Origin: Lates calcarifer
Lineage: Eukaryota; Chordata; Actinopteri; Centropomidae
Reading direction: 5' to 3'
Length of the DNA stretch: 64,000 bases
Assembly: GCF_001640805.2 (NCBI RefSeq)
Contig: NC_066853.1
Coordinates: 22,751,173 to 22,815,172, forward strand
Shown here: positions 38,070-49,342 of the stretch, piece by piece
Layout of the letters: each line of letters opens with the position of its first letter
Numbering within the stretch: position 1 is the first letter of the stretch
Position numbers and translations under genes: made by a program
The notes under the pieces: model-generated
What the model saw: only the letters and a program-made list of their open reading frames with translations
The model's database searches: none
Told to the model about the DNA's origin: nothing

Positions 38070-40805
38070 ATTGCATCCCTAGAGCCATGCTGCTAGCATG
38101 GCTAAAAACTACAGTAGGAAAAGGTGGTCTGTCTCTGCCTTTCGAACTGTCAGAAAATAATACTTTACTTTGGCAATGACTATAAACCAATTTCAACACT
38201 CTTTATATGTTAGCCCTGATATTACTCAATCTTCTGCTATGCTGGCCATGAAAGTACAGTAAACATTAGTTACCACCTGCTGCGCACATTGTTTTTATTG
38301 ACTGCATTTTGCGTCATGTACTGTCAATTGTGAAAAATATGCCCTCTGTCTCTTTCTCACTGACTGCTCATGGCTCAAATGTTGCATTAGCATAATCTAG
38401 CACAGGAAATGTGCAAGTCATGGGGGTGGGGGGGATTATCATTTGAAAGGTTATCTGGATTTCCAGTGACTCACACGCTTGCATGCAAACACATCAGCAC
38501 CAAAAGGAAGATAGCAAGATAATGTAAATGATAAAAAAATAATATTGGTCCAAGATTAATGCGTAACATTTATATCAGATTGTATAATTTGGCATGTCTT
38601 TTGGCTCCACTGTAATCAGATTAGTTTGAACAATTGATGAACAGCAGGTATGAGGATTTGATTAGATTATAGTTTGCCTTATCTGCTTTTATTGCAGCAA
38701 TCTTTTGCTGACAGCTGACATGCTGCTAACATGACCTCCAGAAACCACCCTCGGATGACTGTCAGAGTATGACTGACAGCAGCTTGACATAGTACACTCA
38801 ATAGACTGAATTATGTATATGTAAAATGCATATACGCTGACACTGTGGGCAGCATATATACGCCACATAGTGCACACATGTTACATAGCTGTTGGCGGTG
38901 GATAAATTTGACAACTGAACTCTCTTTTGAGTCATCAGTGATTGCTCCATAGAATTATAAATAGTCAAAAGCAGTGGCATAAATTCAGTGGACAGTTGAC
39001 TTGATCAATTTACAACAAGCAAAGGAACCTTGACGAAGGACCTGTAGCAGGCATCAATTGAAAAAACCTTCATCTAGCCTTCCTAGTGAAGTTTAGTAAA
39101 CATGTGAGGACACAAAAAATAGAAGATTAGCTTGTACCGAGAAAAACGTTCCTTCCTTTTCTCCTATTCATCTCTCTCTCTCTCTCTCTCTCTGGTCCAG
39201 CAGGTTCAGCTGCAGTGAGCAGCCATGAAAAATGGATGAGTGTGTTTCTCTTTCTCTCTCTCTCACTTTTTTCTTTTCCCTTCACCCATCCCTTCTTTCT
39301 CCCTCACTGCAGTCTGATCATGCATAGCTGTACTATATTTATTTTGCCAGCAACGAGAATGAAGGACAGAGTTTCTTTTTTTTTTTATCTTGTTGAAAAG
39401 AATAGTTGGAATATATTGAGCAGAAACAAGCGAAGAAAAAGTCATCACTCCTGCCCACAAAACCATGAGCGGGCAGCACTAAGAAGAGTGAGGGTCAATG
39501 AAGCTTTAGGTTTTTATCATTTTCACACCTGCAGCCCCCATACACACACACACACTTACAGAAAACCCCACATTTGCGAGCCAATACACCACAATCTTTG
39601 ACACCTTCTTGATTCAGCATTTGTGAATTGTTTGATTCAACATTTGGATTTGTGAGTAGATTTGCTCCTCTTTAAGCCCCAAAATATCTGTCACAGTGTG
39701 TGTTTGTATGTGGGTGATGGAGACAGGTGGTTTATACACAGCCTGAATGTGGCGGCATGAACAGCATATCATTTGAAAATGAAGGAAGACTGACCTTTCT
39801 CTAATCAACTGTGTGCGTACATGTGCGTGATATGAGGAGATGTATTCCTACACCATAAACACATTAGCTGATATTTATCCAGTTGTACAGATGAGAAGTG
39901 CTGAGCTGGAATCGCTGACTGAATTTGATCATCGTATTCACATTAACCTGAATGACCTGATCTGACTACGGATCAGCGCGCTAGCTCGAGGATGATTGAT
40001 GAATACCAACCACTGAACGCAAGCTTAGAAATGACTGTGCTGACTGCAGGTAAATCTTTATCAACTGCCAGTAAGATGTATTCCCTTTTGTTACGTACGC
40101 TCACGGGGGCTTTGGTGTGCTTGGTGTACACATGAGATACAAAACACATACAGGAAAAAACTACTGCCATATCCATTTCATTTTAATGTCCCATTATTTT
40201 AATGTTCCTGCACCTTACCCCCTATGCAACCTGCCGCTGCACCCCCTTGTCTCTCCCTTCTCTTCTGAAATTGCTTCAGCTCTGTATTCCTTTTGATGCT
40301 AAGAGGCCTTTGAACTGCAGCCAGCATCTTTACGCTGTGCTCTGTGGCGAGTCTGAGAGAAACTCAAATATTCATAGGAACCAGACCTCACCTGGAATAC
40401 TGATGGACAACACACTGCACTCTGGGGGCTGGAGCACATGTGTCAAGCATGGGCCATGGATACAGTATGTGAACTGTGTTATGGCAGTAGCCATAAAAAT
40501 GGTTACAGTGCTACCAGTAGGAAGGGTTATGTCATTTCATTGCAGTGTCTGATGAATACTACTGCAGGGTGCAAGGACTTTCTTTTATTTCCTCGAAGGT
40601 CATCGTCGTGGTTATCCTACTCTGTCTTGTTATGGGGGTGACTGTAAACATTGTTATAGGGGTTGCCCAGAGGTTTGTGTTGAAGTTCATGGTGAGGTCA
40701 CAGCAGTACAGTAAGACTGTCATACAATGATGTGGTTTCCCTCGTGTCGATGATCCTGGCTAAAAGCATAGTGTGCTTTAAATCTAGAATTTGGGTTTTT
40801 GAAGA
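38070..40805. other. Intronic sequence without recognised gene
   Basis: It contains a TC microsatellite at 39171 and CA-rich sequence at 39543. Overlapping frames at 40202-40730 show no recognisable domain and no splice context. Confidence 0.45.
39171..39193. repeat. (TC)n microsatellite
   Basis: About 23 bp of pure TC. Confidence 0.95.
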
Positions 40806-40810
40806 AGCTT

Positions 40811-41215
40811 AAAGGACAGGTGTACAGATGTTCAAATCAATACAAAACAATAGTTGGGAACCCATATGTATATTGTATCTATTAATACTGGCCTTTAAAA
40901 GAGCCTTATCTAAAGTTCTTTCATTTTAAGTGATGGAGGACAAATCCACAGTCCTCATTTTGTGAAAAAAAAGGTAGTTAGTAGTTTATCTGAAGCTAAT
41001 ATGAGCAGCCTGAGTTAGACCAAGCAAAGGGATATTTTCTGAAATGAGTCTTTTTGGTATGAAATTCCCTCTTGTGTTTCCTTGACAGTATTTTCCTGTT
41101 GAGCTTTAGAGGAAAATTTTTTAACTAAAAAAAGAACCTTTATACTCAAAATGCTGTAACTTGTGATTTGTCCAATTCAGACAGTCCTCCAACTTAGTCC
41201 ACAATCATTTAGCTT
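40811..41215 (+). repeat. Fish interspersed repeat, copy 1 (forward)
   Basis: It begins AAAGGACAGGTGTACAGATG and continues with 'CATTTTAAGTGATGGAGGACA', 'TCCACAGTCCTCATTTTGTG', 'TTTATCTGAAGCTAATATGAG' and 'TTCCTGTTGAGCTTTAGAGG', an order recalled from a widespread fish repeat. It pairs with an inverted copy at 41500-41798. Confidence 0.65.
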
Positions 41216-41319
41216 CCTTGTCCTCTCTCTCAGACACCATAGACCTCTAGGAGCTTACCAGTGGCAGCCATAGAGGAAGTGTGTCCTCATAGTTACATTA
41301 ACAAGCACACAGTTAAGGT

Positions 41320-41445
41320 TGTGGAATGGTCATGGCTTGGTTAGGTTTAGGTACAAAAAATACTAGGATGGATTTAGGAAAAGACCATGGTTTTGGTCAA
41401 AATAAATACTTCCTTAAGGTTAGAGGACGTTCATTGTCATGGTTA
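41320..41445 (+). repeat. Fish interspersed repeat fragment between the two inverted copies
   Basis: TTGGTTAGGTTTAGGTACAA, followed by 'TTTAGGAAAAGACCATGGTT' and 'TTAAGGTTAGAGGACGTTC', matches from memory another short, common fish repeat phrase. Borders are approximate. Confidence 0.5.
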
Positions 41446-41499
41446 CAATAGTAAATAGATATATATATATATAGTTTGCTTCTGTCATAACTACTATGG

Positions 41500-41798
41500 T
41501 TGCTAGATCTTGCTGAACAATAGACTAATAAAAATAGACCAATAAAATGTAAAGGTGGACAGTTTTGCTAAAACCTGATATTCAAATAAGTTTTGGGATA
41601 CAATTTTGCACCAAACGAGGACTGTTGGATCTTGCCCTCTGTCACTTACATTAAATGCATCAGGAAGACACATGTAAAGAGACAACATTAACAGAATGAA
41701 CGATTACAGTAAGCAAAATCAGTTTCAGTGTATATCAACATGAGCACCTGACTACTGTTATACAACAGACTTTGAAAAAAGGTGAACCTATCCTTTAG
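41500..41798 (-). repeat. Fish interspersed repeat, copy 2 (reverse)
   Basis: Read on the minus strand it starts AAAGGATAGGTTCACCTTTT, then 'AACAGTAGTCAGGTGCTCATG', and later a segment aligned with the 'ACAGTCCTCGTTTGGTGCAAA' block of copy 1. It is the same family in opposite orientation, truncated at its inner end. Confidence 0.6.
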
Positions 41799-41799
41799 C

Positions 41800-44335
41800 T
41801 ATTTCTGCAAAACGTTCATCTTTCTCATCTGCCATGAATCTAGCAAATGGCCAGTGTCAGGTGGTAGTCTCACCAAACCAAAGCCTCATGCTACGCATGG
41901 CTGTGCTCCATTATGCAGACTCTGGCTCTAGATTAAAGCCATTTTTCATAACCAAATATCATTTGGACTGATTATAACACAATAGGTTTCTTTTCCCTCG
42001 TGGTATTCAGCTCAATTTATCACACACTTGACAACACAGGCATTATACAGGTGATTACCAGACAGTAGCTATTCTAAGTAATACGTATGTTTTCCGCACT
42101 CTGAAAACTAAGTCTAGCAGCCAGTGCAGTGCTTTTTCACACTAGCAGATCCAGACTCTCAGCTCTGACATTTTCCATTGACTGTGAATGATGAGGAACA
42201 TGCTGAGCTGTGTCTGCAGTGCCACAAGAAGTATGCATTAGTGCGATCATTCTTCATGTTTAGTTTGAGATTTTTATTTTTTTTTTCTGGACTCATCCAG
42301 TATTTAGTGCATGTTCCCTATAATGAGTTCTCACCTAGAGTAATTTATGATTCATCTTTTCTTCTGTTTTGTCCCTGTGAATCCACAGCTGAATACTTAC
42401 CAGTCTTCACTTGAAGCAAATGAATAGAGGTTGTCAAATTATAGAACATTTAAGCCTTTCTAACCAAAAGAACATTTCAGTAATCATAGCTATTTGAATT
42501 AAATTACTCCTTTCTTTGTGACTTGGCAAAATAATCAGAACCAGGTTGAAATGGGTGTAACCCAAAGTGATGCTGTTCAAATCAACACCATTTAGACTGG
42601 AGCTAGGAAGGCTGTAACACGATTACTGAAATGACAAGCAAGTTAGGAGTTAGCAACAATAGCAAAGGCAGGCAGAGAGGAAAATTACAAAATTACCTGC
42701 TTAAATCATCTGAGGTGCAACCAAGTGACTGTTCAGAAAAACAGGCTTACAGGAGGAGCACTGACTGACAAATGTCATGCTGTTTCAGGTAACATTGGCT
42801 CGAGCTGGAGTGTAAACTTCCCCAAATCCAGTAAAGAGCAGCTTGTAATGTTAACATCAGCTATAATAGCATCCAAGCGTGGCTTCCACACAGTGGTAGA
42901 CACTACACATGAGTATGCTAGTCATGAATCAACCTTTATTTAATAATTTTAATTAAGACTTGGGTTAGTGCTATAGTTAGCCAGCCATGCTAACAATATC
43001 TTACATCAAAGCAAATAAACATATATTTTAACCCATCCCTGACACTTTTGCTCTTCTGGACTTGGAAAGGTGATTAAAAACACATGATCACCAAATTCTC
43101 TCTTCAGCTCCATGCACAAGGCCTTACCATATGGAGTTTGATAGGCCTGTTTTGCATTGGTACAATTGTGAAGCCATGATTGGATCCATCATTGCTCGAG
43201 GAAGGGGTTTAGAGAACAGCAAATTTGTTGTTACAAGTCATAAAATAAGTTGAACTGTGTGCAAGCAAGGTGTGACTAATGATTTTAAATGAATTACACC
43301 CATAGAAGATCTAACAGCCAGGAGGTCACTTTTTGGGGTGCAAAAACAAAATCATGGAGACAAGGAAACATTCCAGACAAATCTGTGACAAATTTCTTGA
43401 AAAGTACTAATCAGGCTAAAGATAGAAGTATATTTCCAGGACATTAAATTTGTCTCAGACTTTTGGAAGGTCAATTGCGAGCAGGCTGTTCTCAAAAATT
43501 GTGTGTCAGATGGCTATGGTCAACAAGGCCACCAAGAGGCCTGCCTGCCTGTGTCTGAATGTGTTTCCTTCATAAATTAATGTGTTGCTTTTCCATAACC
43601 ATACTGATGGATTCTGTTATTGTCTGAGAGGCAGACAGCCCCACACATTTCTGTTTTTTTGTGCATCTGTCTGCCTGTCTGCCCCACCCTCCCAGCCGTC
43701 TGTCGCAGTGGGTCAGAAATGATTGGCCTCTGAGCTAGCCAACTGGACATGTGGGACAAAGAGCCATATGCCATATGTGGCACTATTCAGAGAGTGAAAG
43801 AAAAGTCTAATTTAAGCCTGTGTGCTCTCGCTCGCTAATCTCTGCTTCTCCCTGACTGAAACTGTCACGTCATGATGAGAGTGCAGACTCTGCAGCTACT
43901 CATGCTCATTGTGTGTTTGGCTTATTATGCCTTGGATCTTATTTTTGTAATTTTGGCTATCCTTTTTATTGGTGTTAATAGTACTGCACCCTTGGAGTCT
44001 CTCTTGTGAGTCTTTACAGGAGTTTCAAACTCCAGGTTTATGTATTTTGGCCAAAACTTACATTGCCATTTTCCCAGATTTCAGTAGTATTACTTTAATG
44101 TTGTCACAACCAATAGAAATGATGGCCTAACCTACATAAATATAATCCAACTGTATAAATCAGAATTATAGTTATCTCCAAAGTACTACATTTTAATTAC
44201 AGAAAAATAAAAATATAAACAAATGTAAGATTTCAAGGTTACAAGGTTTCAGAAATACTCTGAAATACTCCAACTTCAATTAAATCAGTGTAATAGATAT
44301 TTAACTGCTTAAATATTCTCCAAAATGACTTTCAT
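41800..44335. other. Intronic sequence without recognised gene
   Basis: No coding motif was recognised. The stretch 42560-42960 has a repeat-like texture, but no family could be named. Confidence 0.45.
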
Positions 44336-44344
44336 TTACTCAGT

Positions 44345-44625
44345 CAGATATAATGTGGAACAGCCTGCCTGAAGATGATTGTAGCTTAAATTGATCTTTA
44401 AAAGTAACCTTTGATTAGAATGTTTTATGGCTGTTATTTGATTTTTTTTCTTTTTTCTTAATCAGCTTTGTTGTTTTAATTACCTTTTCCATTTTTTTCA
44501 TTTTATTCATATTTCTTTTATCTCTATATGTGCATTACTCATTAACTTTGTGTTTGTCAGTTGCCTATGAAGTGCACTAACCTGTATGAAAGGTTTGATG
44601 GACTGATTGAAGTGTGTTATCTTTT
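44345..44625 (+). mobile_element. L2-type LINE 3' tail fragment
   Basis: WNSLPEDD at about 44355-44378, followed by a degraded 'LKVTF' segment and an AT-rich untranslated tail, matches the last conserved motif (WNSLPEDVR...LKTHLF) of L2-clade LINEs. Heavily truncated at the 5' end. Confidence 0.55.
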
Positions 44626-44629
44626 CCAA

Positions 44630-46590
44630 AATGATAATGCTCCTAACTAACCTTCCACTGGAATACAATTACTGTGTTCCAGTGAACTGAATTGAATGAA
44701 CGAACTGAACATGAACTGAATGAACAAATTTCTTGGTATGCGTGAGTATTTACAATACTTTCTGTGTGTGTGGGTGTGTTTGCATGTCCGGCCTCATAGC
44801 TCCCGGAGAATCACTGTTCCCGAGAGAGATGGCAGCACACAGCCAATCACTGATCACCAAGGTTGTCTCCAGTTCATTGCTGCATCCCTCTTTTGAAACC
44901 ATAACTTCTTTCATCATAATAGCTGAGGGTGCCAACAATTGGATGCAGTTTTAAACAGGTTTTATATATCCTCATCTTGTGTCTGTGTTTTTGTGCCAGT
45001 GTGGGTTCTTTCTCAGCTCAGTGTATGTGTGTGTTTGAGCTGTGAGGAGCATTGTTGCTCCACTGGCTGCTGATGAGTCTCTTTGTTTTAAGTCAAGGCT
45101 ACCAACACTGAAGACCTAAATCACTTCTCTCATACATACTGCCAACTCCCCCATTACTCACCAGCCATCGCTGTTCCATTCCTGGCTACCGGCAATTTGG
45201 CTTTTTATTTACCAGTTCCACTGGTAAAAAACACAGATCTCAAGGCTAAATAAGACAGAAATGAGGGGTCAGAGGGATAATGCGACTGTGCTCTGGTAAC
45301 ATGCTTTTGCCTCTGTACTGTGAAATAGTAGAAGCTTGTTTTACATTGTATTACAAGGCAGGTACCTTTTCAGAGCTCCTACAGTACTATACACCACAAA
45401 CACGCCAGGCTTAATCTATTGAACCCCCATGTGTTTTCCACCTGAATTAATTTCCTGCCCAAAACAACTAAGTGCAACTTTTCAGGAAATTATGTGCAAT
45501 AAACAATGTGTTTTTTTCCCTCTCCCTCAAGCTCATTCTCTTCAGTATAATGGAAATAAAAAATAGCCACTTGAACTTTGGCTGGGTTAAAAAGAGGTTG
45601 AGAGGATATTGTAATGCACAAAAAGGCTTTTTTCCCCCTCTCTGAATAACTGATTGTTTTAGCACTTGTGCAAGAGCCAAATACAGTAGGTTGGACCAAG
45701 GGTGCAGACGTGGACCATAAAATGAAGAGTGGTGGTCAGTGGGAGGAATGGCACGGTAATTGTTGGTCAGAATTTCCTGTGAATTTAAGTGTGCTTTGTG
45801 TTGTATAAGTGGGGACTGTGGGTGTTTGTGCTGAATGTGTGCTATTCTGTTTATTTTAGTCGTTTTTTTAACTAGAGTTACAGTCAACTTTCTGATATTG
45901 ACATGTTGCTGTTCAGTCCAGGAGGCCTCCTGTATCACTGTCATTTTACTGCTTAAAACACGCAAACTAACACCATGAAGAGATGCAATCATATACACAC
46001 ACATACACACACACACACACACACACAAGTGTTTCTGTGCCACCACTTGCATCTTGTTGATCAGTCTTCTGGGAGGTGATAACTCTCCTCCTGCCTTCAT
46101 CTGCTTCAGCTAGGAAAGCAGTTGTCAGTATGTTACACATGTCTGGAGCATATCCAACAGCCAAGCCCGATTGGCTACTGCCTTGGTGTTATGTGTGGTT
46201 GTGTGTGTGTCTGTGTGTGTGAGAGAGAGGGAGAGAGAGAAATAGAGACTGCGTTCATTTTAAGTGTGCGATCGAGCACATATTTATCAGGTATGGTGGG
46301 GGTTAAAGTGTGTTTGAAGCACTTTCCTCTTTCATGTACATCATTGCCTTCCAGGCCTTTCTGTTCTCACAGTTCACAGTCAGGGCTCCGTGGTCATGCA
46401 CTGCAGCTCTACAGGTTCAACCAACAGAAAAAAAAACACTGCTGGACCAGTGACCGGTGAAACTCTGGGTTTGGTTTTAAAGATTCATTCTAGTATGACG
46501 TAGGATGAAAGAGGGACCCATGTACTGCACAGTGCAGCCTAGGCTGGAGAAAATTGGTGGTTATTAATCAACTGTGTGCCTTTCTGTAAT
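44630..46590. other. Intronic sequence without recognised gene
   Basis: It contains the CA tract at 45994. The 210-codon minus-strand frame at 45468-46100 crosses this tract and shows no conserved motif. Confidence 0.45.
45994..46027. repeat. (CA)n microsatellite
   Basis: CA run of about 34 bp with one AT interruption. Confidence 0.95.
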
Positions 46591-46599
46591 TCTGTAATA

Positions 46600-47305
46600 C
46601 AATTTTATTGAACATAAACATTTTTCAATGTCTTTCTCCTTCAATATACTCCCCTTCTACATCAACACACTGCTGCATTCAGGTCTGATCAAAGCAGTGC
46701 AGGAGGTCTTCTTCAGGAGGTCTTCTTCGGACAGTTGTCATTCATTTCTTAACTTCTGACATAGACTCAAAATGTGTTCCTTTGAGCAGGAAAAAGGAAA
46801 AAGTCACATGGTGCTAGATCAGGTTAACAGGGAGGGTGATCAAGCACTGTGATTTGTTTTTGGGCCAGAACTCCTTTTAATAAGGAGTCAGACGTTTTGG
46901 GACAACTTTGGCACATACTTTTGTCATGTTCCAATTTTAATGCAAAATTTGCCGAACAGTCTCTTTATCAATGGAGACCATTTCTGCCATCATTCTTGTA
47001 CTGAGTCATTGATCATTTCAAACGATTTGTTCAATTTGTTGAATGTTTTCAGAAGTTTCTGATGTGCATGGGCGCCCAGAACGTTCGTCGTCTCTGACAT
47101 CCCCTCTGCCTTCACAAAATCTTTTGTGCCATTCAAACACACATACACATGACATGCAATGTTCCCCATACACCTCAGTTAATGTACGAAAAGATTTGGC
47201 TGCTGTTTTGTTCAATTTCACTAAAAATTTCAAGTTAATGCGTTGCTCAACTTTTAAGCTAATAATTTTTTGACGCCTTAGCAAAAACATGTACACTTCA
47301 ATCAC
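46600..47305 (-). pseudogene. Broken mariner transposase remnant
   Basis: On the minus strand the N-terminal DNA-binding region is intact enough to read VEQRINLKFLVKL, TEVYGEHCMS, VFEWHKRFCEGR and DDERSGRPCTS (47260-47040), the hallmark of mariner transposases related to the SETMAR-type domain. It continues after a frame change with MAEMVSIDKETVRQILH (about 46995-46940) and VCAKVVPKRLTP. The central catalytic domain, with the first two acidic residues, is deleted. PDLAPCDF, carrying the third, follows around 46826-46800. Terminal inverted repeats could not be identified. A near-duplicate 'AGGAGGTCTTCTTC' pair sits at about 46702-46730, in the 3' part. Confidence 0.8.
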
Positions 47306-48963
47306 TAGCTAGCAGCGAACTAAAGACGTCACTTACTGGAAAAGAAAACCCACGTGGTTTTATCCTCAAGCGCAGTCTCGTTATTCAATAGCCATACCTC
47401 ATAAACTCCAAAGTCCATTTTCTTTGACTAGAAACAAGTTATGTAGTGTTGTCCGTGGCTGTTTTTTCTTGTTGGCCCCATGAACCATCAGGGCTTCAGC
47501 ACAATGTATTCAGATAAACTACAGATATAAAAGAAATGCACAGCTTTTTTGTGCCAATATTCAGCTGGCAAATAACTGGCTCTACATGTGTGCAATAAGC
47601 TAGTGTAGTTTAATCTGAAAGTGTATGTGGGGTTAAATTGTACTGTACTCACCAAACCTGAGCAGGTGTACGCCACTTCTTATTAACTTGACAAATTATG
47701 TCATCTTGTTGATAGGTTTGTCAGATCATTCTGTATGGCAGGGACAAACAATGGATTTTGCTGTGTAATTTGGAGCACTAGCTGCATGATACAGCCATTA
47801 TCAACAAAACAAAACAAAGTGCAACAGAGGCGTTAAAGCAACATAATGCATGTATTCTACCTATCAGCTTCAGAGCATTTTGATGGTACAATGATTTATA
47901 ATAGGGATAATGGTGCCTCTGTCATTCCCACTCTGTGCCCTGACCGCCTGTTTTTGCATAATGTAACTTTGCTGGGTGGGTATGATCTCCTGTCCTATGA
48001 ACAGTGTGTAACTGAGTTATAGTCAGTGGCCTAAACTGCAGGAATCAGACCCAGCAAGTTCAAGACTAATGCTGAACTGTAGATCAGATCAAAATCCAGT
48101 GTTCATCTCCAATATCCAGTGAGGAAAAAAAAATCAAGAATACCAGAGTTTTACTTGTTTGTTACAGTGACAGCACCTCTGGCTCCTGGAGCTGGGGAGC
48201 ATGAGAAATATATGCTGTTTCAATTCAGTGAGTGGGACTTTGTAATCAGAGTCCCACTCGCTCAGACCACTTGGACTTGGAGCCCAATAGTATAAATGTG
48301 TTCATCCCTATTGAATTGAAAGTACAAGCATGGCAGCTTGATTCCATCCTTACATTTTACTGCACCAACTCATTTCAGTCAACGGTCTCCTTCCGACTCT
48401 TTAAAAAAGTTAATTTTTCATCATATAACGTGCAGTACTGTCCTTTTTATATCTGACTTGTCCAGTTTGAGTAGTCCAGGTGAGAAACCACATGTTCTTC
48501 AACTATATTTCTTTATTACCAACAAGCCCCAGTAACAGTGGATGGCAGCATACTGTCTGATACAAAGATGATGTCAGATTTATTCAATATTCTCCCAGGG
48601 ACACATACAGTATGTTTGTGTCCTTGTTCTCATCACTCAACAGGTGACCAATAGAACAGTCTCCTCAGATGTTGCTCTCTCCTTCATACAGTATATGTCA
48701 CCATTGCTAAAGATAACAGCAGCCCAGATTGAGTCCCTCTGCGTGTTGGGTGTGTTCCTCAAATCCCACTGTCATTATATTGTACCTGCATTTCCTTCTG
48801 TAACCTCACCGTCATCTTCACTTCTTTCACTGCTCTCCTCTGAATTCTCTGCTTTGGGAAATAAGGAGGAGGAGATATTACAAGGTTACAGGGTTTACTT
48901 TGCAGGCTGTCTCTCTTTTTCTCCTTCTTCCTTCCCTCCAGGATGTGGAGAGATGAACTAGTT

Positions 48964-48995
48964 ATGTGTGTGTGTGTGTGTGTGCGTGTGTGTGA
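48964..48995. repeat. (TG)n microsatellite
   Basis: TG run of about 32 bp with one CG interruption. Confidence 0.95.
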
Positions 48996-49326
48996 GTTTA
49001 ACGGAGGTCCGGAGAGAGTCTCAGTAGGGATACTCTCTTCCCTTTCATCACATCTCCTTGCCCACTTGTCTTCGATTTTTAGAGTGATATGAGAAAGATA
49101 GAGAGAGGCAAAATGGAATGGACTGCCAGGAGGAATCACAAACAGTCTTAGAAGCACTGGGGACTAAGTGCTGTGAAGAACTAAGAGTGTGTGTGTGTGG
49201 GAGAAATAGATGTGCATACATCCATGTTACATAGAACTAAGATGAAAAGAACAACTGACCAGATAAAAGTAAGCTTTTGATTGGACATGTTTGAGTGATG
49301 AAAGTGTATGTATTTGGGACTGCAAG

Positions 49327-49342
49327 AAAAAAAAAAAAAAAA
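49327..49342. repeat. Poly-A run
   Basis: Sixteen consecutive A residues. Confidence 0.9.

Noticed and set aside
37898..38179. 93-codon frame with acidic residues
   Set aside because: It lies largely within a common fish interspersed repeat and is open by chance.
45468..46100. 210-codon minus-strand open frame
   Set aside because: It crosses the CA microsatellite at 45994-46027, which gives a CVCVCV stretch. No protein motif and no splice context.
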